A DNA stretch of 64,000 nt from NCBI GenBank assembly GCA_015350385.1, contig WNKI01000003.1, forward strand, positions 1,645,730 to 1,709,729, given 5' to 3'. Numbering within the stretch: the first letter of the stretch is position 1; each line of letters starts with the position of its first letter. This DNA comes from Aculops lycopersici. Its lineage: Eukaryota; Arthropoda; Arachnida; Trombidiformes; Eriophyidae. Below, piece after piece: positions 1 through 8,784 of this stretch. The position numbers and the translations under genes are program-made. Below the pieces are notes generated by a model, which saw only the letters and a program-made list of their open reading frames with translations, was not told where the DNA came from and did not search any database.

Positions 1-2
1 TC

Positions 3-2888
3 ATGATTACTTTTGTGCTAACGCAACGCGATATGCGAACTCCAACAAATGTGGTGCTAACTGCCATTGCAATTGCAGATATAATACCAATTGTCGTTCC
101 AGTCCCATGGTTTGTCTATTTATTTGCAATGGGCAACGAGAAGGAGGTTTTATATCCACCAGTAACCTGTTATTTTTATCAACATTCAACCAGGTCCGTT
201 AGCGAGGTTTTCTATTTCCTCAGCACGTGGCTCAATGTTTTGCTTGCTATTCAAGATTATCTCACTGCATGCTGGCCAAAGTTAGCAAAAAAATATTGTC
301 AAATTAAGGTGGTGGTGATAGAAATCATCTTGTTAACTTTATTAGCTTTTTTACTAAATCTACCTCAAGCTTTAAAGTTGATCTTTAAACCGGTGAAATT
401 CTACTACAATGGTCAGATAACTTGGGGATGTCGCGCGTTGCAAGCGCGATGGTTCAAGGATTTAGTTGGTGAATATGTTGCTTTGTATGATGATATTTTC
501 ACGGGTATCATAGTAATTTTCGTCGATGGTGGACCGGCAATTTTATTGATAACACTAACTGCACTGCTAATTAAACAACTCCAACGCCAGAGAATTCAGG
601 GACACCTGTTAATGGAGCAAGCGCGCACTGCAAGCAAGAGGAGACGCGAGAGGCATCGTCAGCAGGAGTACGAAGCTTCGGCTCGAGTGATGATCTTTGT
701 GTTGCTTGCCTTTTTGGCGGTCAAAATTCCCTTTGCCACCACCTACACGTTGATGATAATTCAATCGAGATTTGGAATCCAATTTGTAGAGGAGTTGGTG
801 GATTTTCAGAAGGCCATTACATTAACAGATTTGGTCTTCGTTCTAAGTTATCCTATCAATTTTACTATCTTCTGTTGTTGCTCGAAGAAGTTTCGTCACA
901 AGTGCGCCGAGTTACTTGGTGAATGCAATTACAATACAAAGACAAGAGCCGACCGATGGATGAGCTCCATTTCGGGAAGCTTCGCTTCGGGTGACTCGTT
1001 TACCTCTCAGGCAAACGATAAGCCTGACTCGTTGGCGACCATCTCTCCCTTAGGTCGTCACAGGTATTCGCTTGTTAGCGCAACTATGAATAATAATAAT
1101 AACAACAATAATTATAATAATTGTAATAACAGCAACATTATCAACAATACCATTAGCGACAGTAAAAGTCAATTGCGACGCCAGAGTAGTAGTATTAACA
1201 ATGATTCGATCAACAAGCGAAGCAGTTTGAGTGCCCTGCTAAAGCAGGAGTCTATTGAGGCGGCGAAGAAGCGTCTGGCAAACTGTCGAAGCAGGACCTT
1301 TGATCAGGACTCAAGTTTGGATATAATCGAGGGATTGCAGGTTTCACCGGAAGTGTTTCAATTTCAGCCGAAGCGCGAGAGTCTGCCTGCAAACTTGAGC
1401 GCGGAGTTGGCACGCATTGCCTCGAATCACCAGACGACTGCCTTGGCGGCCACCTCGGCGGCAACCGGCGCTGCCACGGCGGACATTTGCGAGTCGCGGG
1501 CCATCGATACGTATTGTGATGGTGAGAATCATTTCGACTTCGAGGGTAGAGATGGGGAAATGTCACTGCCCATGGATGTGGATGCAAATTTTAGCGCTCT
1601 CCTAGAGGACGGAAGCTTGTGTCTCGAGTGCATAATGCGATACGAGCAACTCAAGAGCTCGAGGGCAAAGTCAATGGGTATAGTCGGTAGTTGTGGTGGT
1701 GCTGTTGACAAACGGACGAGGAATTTAATTTCGGTAGGTGCACCGCAAGCGGTCAGGCGACATTCAATGGTGAAACAGCAGCAGCAACAACAACAACAAC
1801 ATCCGCCGCCTTCTCTTCACTCTCGCCGAGTGTCCACCACTTCGGCCGACTCGGCTGGCTGGTCCATTTCGTTACCGCAGCCACCGCCACCACCCATTCA
1901 CCAAGTAGCGCTTCAATCGATGCAACCAATTCAATCGACGGCTCAAGTTAGAGGAGTAACTCCGCATATAGTCACAACAAAGTGGGAGAGCATCAGAGAG
2001 CAGCGGACGAGTTCAGGCGGAAGCGGAAGTCAGGACACGCAAAATAGCCTCAGCACTCGAGTTAACAGTCGCAACTTTTACACGCCGACCGAGGAACAGT
2101 TGGCAGTCGATGAGGAGAGTGCCAAGCAACATAGTATTAGTGTTGGCTCGCCAATTGACACTTTCAACTACCACCACCAACAAGATTCAGCAGCTGGCTT
2201 CTGGTCGGACGGTTGGATGTCGCCGTCTAGCGCCACAAGTGCCACCTCAAACACCCAATCGGACCAACCAACGGTCAATCGGTCGGTCGTGGGGTCAATG
2301 AATGAGCGGCGAAAAATTAGCCAGGCTAGCCGGCGGGATTGCGGCGACGGAAGCGACGACGGCGCCGATGCTGATGGCGACGATAATGAAGCTACCAACA
2401 ACCGGAACAACCAAGACCAGCTGTCTACTCCTCATCAAGCTGTAAAGTCAAGCCTAAAGGCGAGCAGCAGTCCAGGCGCGGGATTTTTGGGATTGAAACA
2501 ACTCAGCGGCTTCCTGCGGAGATCCTCGGATCGCTCAATGGTCGACGAGAGCGAGGACAATTCAACTCATCAATCGGACCCGAACACAAAGTCTCGCGAT
2601 GATACGGACCATTTGGAGACGCCCGAGGCGAGCGCCAGTCGGCGCCGGAGGCGGACCCGCGGGGGCGTGTCCAACTTGGCCGAAACCAAACAGAGATCCT
2701 TGTCGCTGTCCAACTCAAACTTAACCACCCTGCCCAATGCAACGGGCATCCTGGCCGACATATTTATTTCCACACTAATGGGCCCCGGAGGAGCAGTCGA
2801 CCCAAATGCGGCGGCGGCGAAGGCAGTAAGTGAGAGTTCTGACCGGAAGTCGAAGATTAAGGGCAAGCTCAAGAGAGATGGACGATAG
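3..2888 (+). CDS. Sex peptide/myoinhibitory peptide receptor-like GPCR, 5' end cut by window
   Basis: Class A receptor entering the window at the TM1/ICL1 boundary; TM1 and the true start lie upstream. TM2 to TM7 follow at about residues 16-41, 66-86, 100-122, 160-188, 225-252 and 268-291. The ICL1 motif RDMRTPTNVVL, Cys56 exactly 29 residues before the TM3 end, an IP motif in TM6 and YPINF in TM7 match the arthropod sex peptide/MIP receptor group as I know it. Two signalling motifs are altered: TM3 ends Gln-Asp-Tyr (84-86) where this family has Gln-Arg-Tyr, and position 7.53 is Phe290 instead of Tyr. The cytoplasmic tail runs about 670 residues (292-961) with Asn, Gln, Ser and Asp runs and many Arg-x-x-Ser sites; usual tails are under 100. 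Subfamily is likely; ligand is not shown. Confidence 0.75.
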   Translation: MITFVLTQRDMRTPTNVVLTAIAIADIIPIVVPVPWFVYLFAMGNEKEVLYPPVTCYFYQHSTRSVSEVFYFLSTWLNVLLAIQDYLTACWPKLAKKYCQIKVVVIEIILLTLLAFLLNLPQALKLIFKPVKFYYNGQITWGCRALQARWFKDLVGEYVALYDDIFTGIIVIFVDGGPAILLITLTALLIKQLQRQRIQGHLLMEQARTASKRRRERHRQQEYEASARVMIFVLLAFLAVKIPFATTYTLMIIQSRFGIQFVEELVDFQKAITLTDLVFVLSYPINFTIFCCCSKKFRHKCAELLGECNYNTKTRADRWMSSISGSFASGDSFTSQANDKPDSLATISPLGRHRYSLVSATMNNNNNNNNYNNCNNSNIINNTISDSKSQLRRQSSSINNDSINKRSSLSALLKQESIEAAKKRLANCRSRTFDQDSSLDIIEGLQVSPEVFQFQPKRESLPANLSAELARIASNHQTTALAATSAATGAATADICESRAIDTYCDGENHFDFEGRDGEMSLPMDVDANFSALLEDGSLCLECIMRYEQLKSSRAKSMGIVGSCGGAVDKRTRNLISVGAPQAVRRHSMVKQQQQQQQQHPPPSLHSRRVSTTSADSAGWSISLPQPPPPPIHQVALQSMQPIQSTAQVRGVTPHIVTTKWESIREQRTSSGGSGSQDTQNSLSTRVNSRNFYTPTEEQLAVDEESAKQHSISVGSPIDTFNYHHQQDSAAGFWSDGWMSPSSATSATSNTQSDQPTVNRSVVGSMNERRKISQASRRDCGDGSDDGADADGDDNEATNNRNNQDQLSTPHQAVKSSLKASSSPGAGFLGLKQLSGFLRRSSDRSMVDESEDNSTHQSDPNTKSRDDTDHLETPEASASRRRRRTRGGVSNLAETKQRSLSLSNSNLTTLPNATGILADIFISTLMGPGGAVDPNAAAAKAVSESSDRKSKIKGKLKRDGR

Positions 2889-3410
2889 AGAGACAGGTGG
2901 TTGTTTTTCATATTCCATGATTGCACGCGATGGATCATTTCGTTTCTCACTGTGAGCGCAGAGAAGAATAAGGCATCGCATTTGCTCTTTCAGGAGGAGG
3001 AGGAGGAAAGTTAGCGACTACTATGGCGAGCACCTAGCGACATTCATTAACAATGATCAGCGGTGAGCCTGTTGGTCGCATGCACACAGGTGACCTTGGC
3101 GTTATTGTCAAGTCACGCGAAATTTGATACCGCCACTTATGGTCAGTCAGTTAGATCAGACAGTTTGTTAATAAATTCTTGTTATCATTGTATTTCACTC
3201 TGTTTGTGTGCGTATGTCTAGCTCATATATTGGTTCCAACTAACTATGCAATAAAAATACATTTATCTATATTAACTATTGACCAAATTAAACTCATGAA
3301 TTTCTCCATTTGTAAGCGATCAGTTTTCTTTTCTCTTGCTCGCTTTTTATTTTCTTTGTCTCTAACTAACTCAAATCAACAGACAGCCAGACAAACCGAC
3401 ATACCGGAAT
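2889..3410. other. Convergent intergenic region with both poly-A signals
   Basis: The space between the GPCR stop and the stop of the next, opposite-strand gene. AATAAA at 3250-3255 suits the plus-strand GPCR. TTTATT at 3356-3361 (AATAAA on the minus strand) suits the minus-strand gene, about 50 nt past its stop. The two transcripts would then overlap by little or nothing. No other gene seen. Confidence 0.55.
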
Positions 3411-5888
3411 TCAGTCGGCAAAACAGGAGTTGATACTTTGGATTATTGAGCGGCCGCCGAGGAGTTTTTGGAGTTGGCGGCGAAACTCGTGCTTCAGCCA
3501 ATTGCCGTACAAATTCAACAGCCAATCATTGCGCCTGTGGTGATTATTGCGATCGTGTAGAACCTGAACAACGGCCGCATTGGGACCGATTACATCAACA
3601 AGCGAGCCAACCATAGGCGACGACGCCGATGGCGACAACGGAAGCGACAACGACCGACCACCTGCCGTCAACCTTGAGCTGCTCACCTTGAGCTGGTGGT
3701 CTAAAAACATTTCACGCGCATGCAGTTGGTGGAGCACAATGTGGCCGCCAAACTTGCGCTCGGCGCCATAGGCTTTGTCGCCAAGTTTGTTGAGTCTTAC
3801 ATTGAAGTCTAGTGTAACTTTTGGGGCTAGCAGATCCAATTGGTAGTCGCCCGATTCAACCTTGAATCGCTGGCACCTGTTTAAATGCTCACCTGTACTT
3901 AGAGTTGAGTGGCTAGTGCGCTCTCGACCCCCGCCGCTAATAGAGTTTACAGCCAACTCATTCATCATCTTGGAGTAGGGGTAGATGCGCCACTTGCTAA
4001 AAAGCTTCTGGTCGCCTAATTCAAGCTTAAAGCTCAAGATGAAGTCCACCGAAGTTTGTTTTGGATCTGTTGAGGCTGGTGAGCATGCAATTTTAACATT
4101 AATCGGAGCGAGTAATTGCATTAGCTCAATAACCATGGAACTAGACTCCATAACGTGACCCAGAATGCGCTTGTTACTCGCCGAGATCAGCTTCAAATCC
4201 AGAGAGTCGCTACAATTTTGTCCAGTTATGGTCGACAAAATCTTATTGATGGTCATGTTAAGTATTGGTCTCGGCACCAAATTGTTCATATCGCTCATGC
4301 TACACGAACTCTTGTCCAGCTCGTACTTGATCTCATTGCCAAAGGGATCAACATATTTACCTTGAAAATATGTTGAATCTTCCTGCTGGTCTTGGGTAGC
4401 TAGAGCAGGAGTCACTGGTTCTGAGGTGGGGATTGAATTTGGTGATGAAGCCTTAGCAATTTCAACCACAGTATTGGCAAGGACTTGGTTACTATACGAT
4501 GTGGTTGGAATCTTTGGCAAACCAATTGGTTGCGCCGGAGCCACTTGTTCCTGGTTCTCAGCTTGAGGGCCAACCTTTTTGCCACCCTTAGTCTGGTGAT
4601 CGTGCACCAGATTTGAGTGGTTGGCGACCGGTTGCTCCTGTTGCTTCTGTTGCTCCTGTGGCTCTTGAACTTGGACAGGTGGTTGCTCTGGTTGCGGTTG
4701 TGGTGGTTGAGGTTGTGGTTGCTCCTCCGGTTTCGGTTGTACTTCTAAGATGTTGTGCTCATCTTGCTGCTGCTGTTCAGCTGGATTTTGCTCGACGGAC
4801 TGATCCTCATGTTCGTGCTGTTGGGGCTCAACAACCGGAGCTTGCTGCGCTTTTTGTATTGACTCGGGCACCTTTATAGCTGGCTGACTCGAATCGACGG
4901 TTTCGTGTGGTGGCTCCTCAATTTTCGTCTCAATCTCAGGTTGTTCTTCTTGGTGCTCTCGCTCCTGCTGATGGTCCTCAACGGCCACTGCCGTTTGGTT
5001 GGAGCCTGTCGTGTCAGTTGCCGGTTGCTCGCTTTTACTCACTTGCTCGGTTTCAACGGATTCTTTTGGCGTCGGTGATGGCGGTGGTGACGATGATGAT
5101 GCTGCTGGTGGTGGTGGTTGTTGTTGTTGTTCGGCTTGCTGCTGATGCTCTGGTTGATGCTCCTGAATTTCCTCGCTCACCTTCACCTGTGGATTCTCCG
5201 TGGCTGTTGGTGTCTCTTGAGCTGGCTGCTCAACAGGAGCTGCGTCAACTTCCTGCTGGGGCTTTGCTGGTGATTGTTCTTGGCTCGACTCGACCAGTTG
5301 CTCATGTTGTTGCTCCTCCGCTTGCTCGTGTTCTTGATTCACCCGTTCTTCACTTGCCGGTTGTGCACTGGCTTCTTGTTTTGCCTCGGCAACTGGTGCT
5401 GTTGGCTCCTCTTGTGCAACAGCCACCTTCTGCGCCTGGTCCACTTGTTGCTGCGGATCCTCTGCCGCCTGAGTCTCGGTTACTGCCACCTTCGGCTCTT
5501 GAGCCTGCGGTGGAGGTGGAGGTGACTCGCTTGCAGTGGCAACTTGCGACTGATCGGCGGCAGGGGTGGCATTTCGCGCCAGGGGAACCTCCTCAACGGT
5601 CGTAGGTCCACCAGGCGTTGTCTCTTCCTGCGCCGTTTGCTCATTTGGTTGGGCGTTATTGGCATCCAAAGTGGGCACATCTCCTCCATCTGCTGGCACA
5701 GCCTCCTCTATAACCTCCTCGCCCCTAACATCTTGCTCGCCAACTTGTGGTAACTCGGTGGCTCCGGTGGTGGTTACAGACTCATCTGCTGGGGCGACCG
5801 GGTTGCCGAAACCCAAAGTCGAGGTCAAAAATAAGCCAGTGACTAGCACGATAAATAGTGAGAGCAATAGTTTGGATAGCTTCATCAT
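3411..5888 (-). CDS. Secreted Gln/Glu/Pro-rich protein with a unique C-terminal domain
   Basis: I do not recognise this 825-residue protein. It starts with a clear signal peptide (hydrophobic core at residues 8-24, then Ala/Gly positions). Residues about 30-500 are low complexity: Glu, Gln, Pro, Val and Ala with poly-Pro runs, Gln-His-Glu repeats and almost no cysteine. Residues about 505-825 look folded: mixed composition, five cysteines, several Asn-x-Ser/Thr sites, amphipathic stretches such as the one around ILNMTINKIL, and a basic C-terminal part ending in an SCFAD tail. The layout suggests an extended disordered region on a globular secreted domain, as in some cuticle, saliva or matrix proteins, but function is unknown. 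The long plus-strand ORFs over the repeat part are shadows of its Gln codons. Confidence 0.7.
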   Translation of the reverse strand: MMKLSKLLLSLFIVLVTGLFLTSTLGFGNPVAPADESVTTTGATELPQVGEQDVRGEEVIEEAVPADGGDVPTLDANNAQPNEQTAQEETTPGGPTTVEEVPLARNATPAADQSQVATASESPPPPPQAQEPKVAVTETQAAEDPQQQVDQAQKVAVAQEEPTAPVAEAKQEASAQPASEERVNQEHEQAEEQQHEQLVESSQEQSPAKPQQEVDAAPVEQPAQETPTATENPQVKVSEEIQEHQPEHQQQAEQQQQPPPPAASSSSPPPSPTPKESVETEQVSKSEQPATDTTGSNQTAVAVEDHQQEREHQEEQPEIETKIEEPPHETVDSSQPAIKVPESIQKAQQAPVVEPQQHEHEDQSVEQNPAEQQQQDEHNILEVQPKPEEQPQPQPPQPQPEQPPVQVQEPQEQQKQQEQPVANHSNLVHDHQTKGGKKVGPQAENQEQVAPAQPIGLPKIPTTSYSNQVLANTVVEIAKASSPNSIPTSEPVTPALATQDQQEDSTYFQGKYVDPFGNEIKYELDKSSCSMSDMNNLVPRPILNMTINKILSTITGQNCSDSLDLKLISASNKRILGHVMESSSMVIELMQLLAPINVKIACSPASTDPKQTSVDFILSFKLELGDQKLFSKWRIYPYSKMMNELAVNSISGGGRERTSHSTLSTGEHLNRCQRFKVESGDYQLDLLAPKVTLDFNVRLNKLGDKAYGAERKFGGHIVLHQLHAREMFLDHQLKVSSSRLTAGGRSLSLPLSPSASSPMVGSLVDVIGPNAAVVQVLHDRNNHHRRNDWLLNLYGNWLKHEFRRQLQKLLGGRSIIQSINSCFAD

Positions 5889-6228
5889 GTGGTTATTGTT
5901 GTTGTTGTTGTTGTTGCTACTACTGCTGCTGTTAGCAGTTGAATTAGATACTGTTCATTTCAATAAAAGTCTCAACCTCAACTCGCGGCCAGACTCTGTC
6001 TTGACGAGCAAGTGGTGACATCATGCTCTAGATCCCACCACTTGACTCTCTCTGTCTCTCTTTCATTCTTTCGGGAGAAAAAAGCGAGGGGCTCAAGAAA
6101 GAACATTTAGATTGCAGATCAAACATTCAAATAGCAGTTGAATATAAGTGAAATATTGAATTGGAAGTGAGATTAATTTATGCTGATTGCGCATATCAAT
6201 AAAGAATCAAGATTTAGTGTCGGCACGA
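5889..6228. other. Intergenic, upstream of the secreted protein
   Basis: Lies between the 5' end of the secreted-protein gene and the 3' end of the homeobox gene, both on the minus strand, so it must hold the promoter of the former. Just before the start codon the minus strand is Gln-codon-like (CAA/CAG) repeat, likely 5' UTR. No gene seen. Confidence 0.4.
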
Positions 6229-7458
6229 CTAAGAATGCGACGAGCTCGGCGAGTAGAGAGCATGAGCTTGTGCTGTTGCAGCGACGGCGGCAGCCACTTG
6301 TTGCTGTTGCTGCTGGTATTGTTGGAAGCAGTGGGGCTCCTGCTTTAGGTTGATGTGCGCAGTCGGTGGTTGTTGCTGTTGTTGTTGTTGTTGTGTCGCT
6401 TGAGTCGATTGAGCTTGAGTCTGCAAATGAGATGGCAAATTTATGCTCATGGGCACGCTAGTGACTGCGGCAACAGCCGCGGCCGCCGCCGCAGCCACTA
6501 GAAACGATGGCTCTGAAGTTGACTTAGGCGTTGGGGGCGACGAGATGGATCCAACAGGTGAGTTGTTTTTACTTCCGTTCAAGTCCACCTGTTGCTGATG
6601 AAAATCAAAGTTTGTCAGGTAGCTAGCCGATGCTCTATGCTGCTCCGGCGAATGCTGAGTATGATTGTAATTATGATGATGCAATGTGTGCATTTGGTCA
6701 CCACTCGTTTGATTCAAACTCAGCTCGTCAAATGATCGATGATGAATAACTTGTTGCTGTTGACTGCTGTTGGTGGCCGAGGGAGAAATTTGAATTTGCT
6801 CCCGATGATGGTGCACCGATGGAGAGTAGCAAGAATTTGTTGTTGTTCCACTTCCGGTTGCAACAAGTTGCTGCTGTTGCTGTTGTTGGGCGATAACCAA
6901 GTTGTGATTCAGTTGTTGGTGGTGATGGTTGTGGTCAGTTAAATGGCAATGATGGTGGTGAAGGAGGTGCTGGTGCTGGTTGGTTTGGCCCACTAGCAAC
7001 AGGTGGTTATGGTGCTGGTGAGCCTTGAGTTGATTTCCATTCGAACTATGGTGCTGAAGGTTGATTTGATGATGATGATTTATATTATTATTGTTATTGT
7101 TATTATTAATATGATTAGCTTGCCCAGTTGTCACGGATGATGCAACATTTGCTCCGCTCGTCACCTCGGCCACCATTCGTATTGCCTGGCTCCATTGTTT
7201 CTTATGCTTGGCTCGCCGATTCTGAAACCAAACTTGAATTCGAGACGAGTCCAAGTTTGTCTCGGCCGCTAGGGCATCTCTAAAACTTGGACTCGGGTAG
7301 CTGTTTTGCTTGAACGCCTGCTCCAACAAATTGAGCTGATACTGATTGAAGGTGGTCCTATGGCGCTTCTGGTACATGCTGCCACTCACTTGATAGTGGT
7401 TCTGTCGTTGTGTTGACTCTTGACTTGGTTGTTGTTGCGATTTTATAATGAAAACCAT
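6229..7458 (-). CDS. Paired-type homeobox transcription factor
   Basis: Homeodomain at residues 30-89: Arg-Thr-Thr-Phe start, Trp77-Phe78-Gln79-Asn80-Arg-Arg recognition helix (homeodomain positions 48-53), ending with a basic Lys-His-Lys-Lys stretch. Gln at position 50 and the overall pattern place it with PRD-like (paired-type) homeoboxes; I cannot name the subfamily. There is no paired box, and no intron at the common 46/47 site. After the homeodomain come about 300 residues of His, Gln and Asn runs plus a poly-Ala block near residue 325, typical of activation or repression tails. The ATG sits directly behind a splice-acceptor-like sequence (tttttctatctag), so an upstream coding exon is possible and the N-terminus is uncertain. 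Confidence 0.85.
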   Translation of the reverse strand: MVFIIKSQQQPSQESTQRQNHYQVSGSMYQKRHRTTFNQYQLNLLEQAFKQNSYPSPSFRDALAAETNLDSSRIQVWFQNRRAKHKKQWSQAIRMVAEVTSGANVASSVTTGQANHINNNNNNNNINHHHQINLQHHSSNGNQLKAHQHHNHLLLVGQTNQHQHLLHHHHCHLTDHNHHHQQLNHNLVIAQQQQQQQLVATGSGTTTNSCYSPSVHHHREQIQISPSATNSSQQQQVIHHRSFDELSLNQTSGDQMHTLHHHNYNHTQHSPEQHRASASYLTNFDFHQQQVDLNGSKNNSPVGSISSPPTPKSTSEPSFLVAAAAAAAVAAVTSVPMSINLPSHLQTQAQSTQATQQQQQQQQPPTAHINLKQEPHCFQQYQQQQQQVAAAVAATAQAHALYSPSSSHS

Positions 7459-8784
7459 CTAGATAGAAAAATTGAGGAATCTGATTTATATTTTATAATT
7501 TCGATTGTTCTCAGATGCAATCAACGAATTTTTGACAAGTCGGAAAACAAATCAATAAATGAACTGTATAAATTGATCCAGCCAATCTTGTTATGCAACA
7601 TAATCAATCAATTATTCAATGCCACTCATTCAATTGAGACAAGCAAGATGTGGCTCACGCTTTCAGTCTGTATCCTCCACTTTGCCCACACCAAACTCCC
7701 GGCCCCAAGGGGAGAGAAAAACATCAAAACATGGCAACAAGTGTGAGAGTCAGCAAGTCATCAAGTGCGTAGAATAACTAGAAGTAATTTATCAGCTCAG
7801 TCTTCATCGGCGAGTTCGTATGTAACTCAATCGTTAGTATAGTTATCAGCACCGTGGTTGGTAGTTTTCTAATGAACACAAGCAAGATACTAGGTTCAAT
7901 GTGAATTAACTGCGAAACCAAATTCAGCTTAGAACTGCGCCAAGCCAGAGCCTTAAATTAGAGCTAAACATAGAGTCAAAGTTATATTAGTGGCAATGTG
8001 AGTTTTTCACACTAAACGTCAGTTATACTTTTGAAGCTGGTAGTGCAGATGACAGCGGCGGTGGTCTTTCCAAGATGCAAATCAATTTAATTGCTAATAA
8101 CAATAATAATAATAATCTAATCAAGCAAAGCACCGCTAGCTCGCCGGGCGAGCGAGCTGGTGAGCAAAAGAACGAGCGAGAGATGGGAATGAGAGAGAGG
8201 GGGCAAAGGGTTAAGCGCGTTATGCAACAAGTGTGCGGCTAGAGCAATCATTGTAAATGTCATTGGTGATTCGATTCCCTAAATGAACAGAAAATGTTTA
8301 TCAATGTAAACTTCTTGATAATAGAGAAATCTTTGTATATTTTGCGGTAATTATTGTATTTGTAATATGCATTACTTGTAAACCAACAGGTAACATTGAG
8401 GTTACCTGGCAACCAAAAATCTCCATCCTCTTGTGCACTGGCCGTTGCCGCATCCCATCTCTGCTGGCGCCCCCTCCCCTTTTTCCCCCTCCAGCCTCTT
8501 TGCGCCAGCAAAAAGCACACAAAGCGCAACAGCAACAAGCGGCAATGGCGACAGCAGCAGTAGCAGCAGAAGCGGTAGCCCAAAAAGCAACAGTCCAAAG
8601 GAGCGCACCGAAATAATGCGAATTTCATTCAGATTCAGAATGGCCGCCACCGACACAAGCTATTTATTTATATTTATTTAACATTTTAATATATTATTAT
8701 CATCATCATCATCATTATTATTACTATCATTATTATACATATAGATATTAGATTAGCAACTAGGAAAAATATTAGATTAGCAAG
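7459..8784. other. Intergenic between divergent homeobox and myosin genes
   Basis: About 1.3 kb expected to hold both promoters. Contents seen: an 8-bp inverted repeat CAGGTAAC/GTTACCTG at 8387-8408, where both strands read as a CAG|GTAAC splice donor; a Gln/Ala or Ser-codon-like stretch at 8510-8620, open in two plus-strand frames without recognisable domains; and an ATC/ATT repeat near 8692-8735. The 8430-8680 stretch may be a leader exon of the myosin gene, but nothing confirms it. Confidence 0.35.

Noticed and set aside
4907..5605. 232-codon plus-strand ORF rich in Val and Leu
   Set aside because: Antisense shadow of Gln/Glu/Pro codons in the secreted-protein gene; no domain or start context.
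8260..8628. Minus-strand Cys/Leu-rich ORF
   Set aside because: Complement of CAG/CAA-type repeats; no family features.
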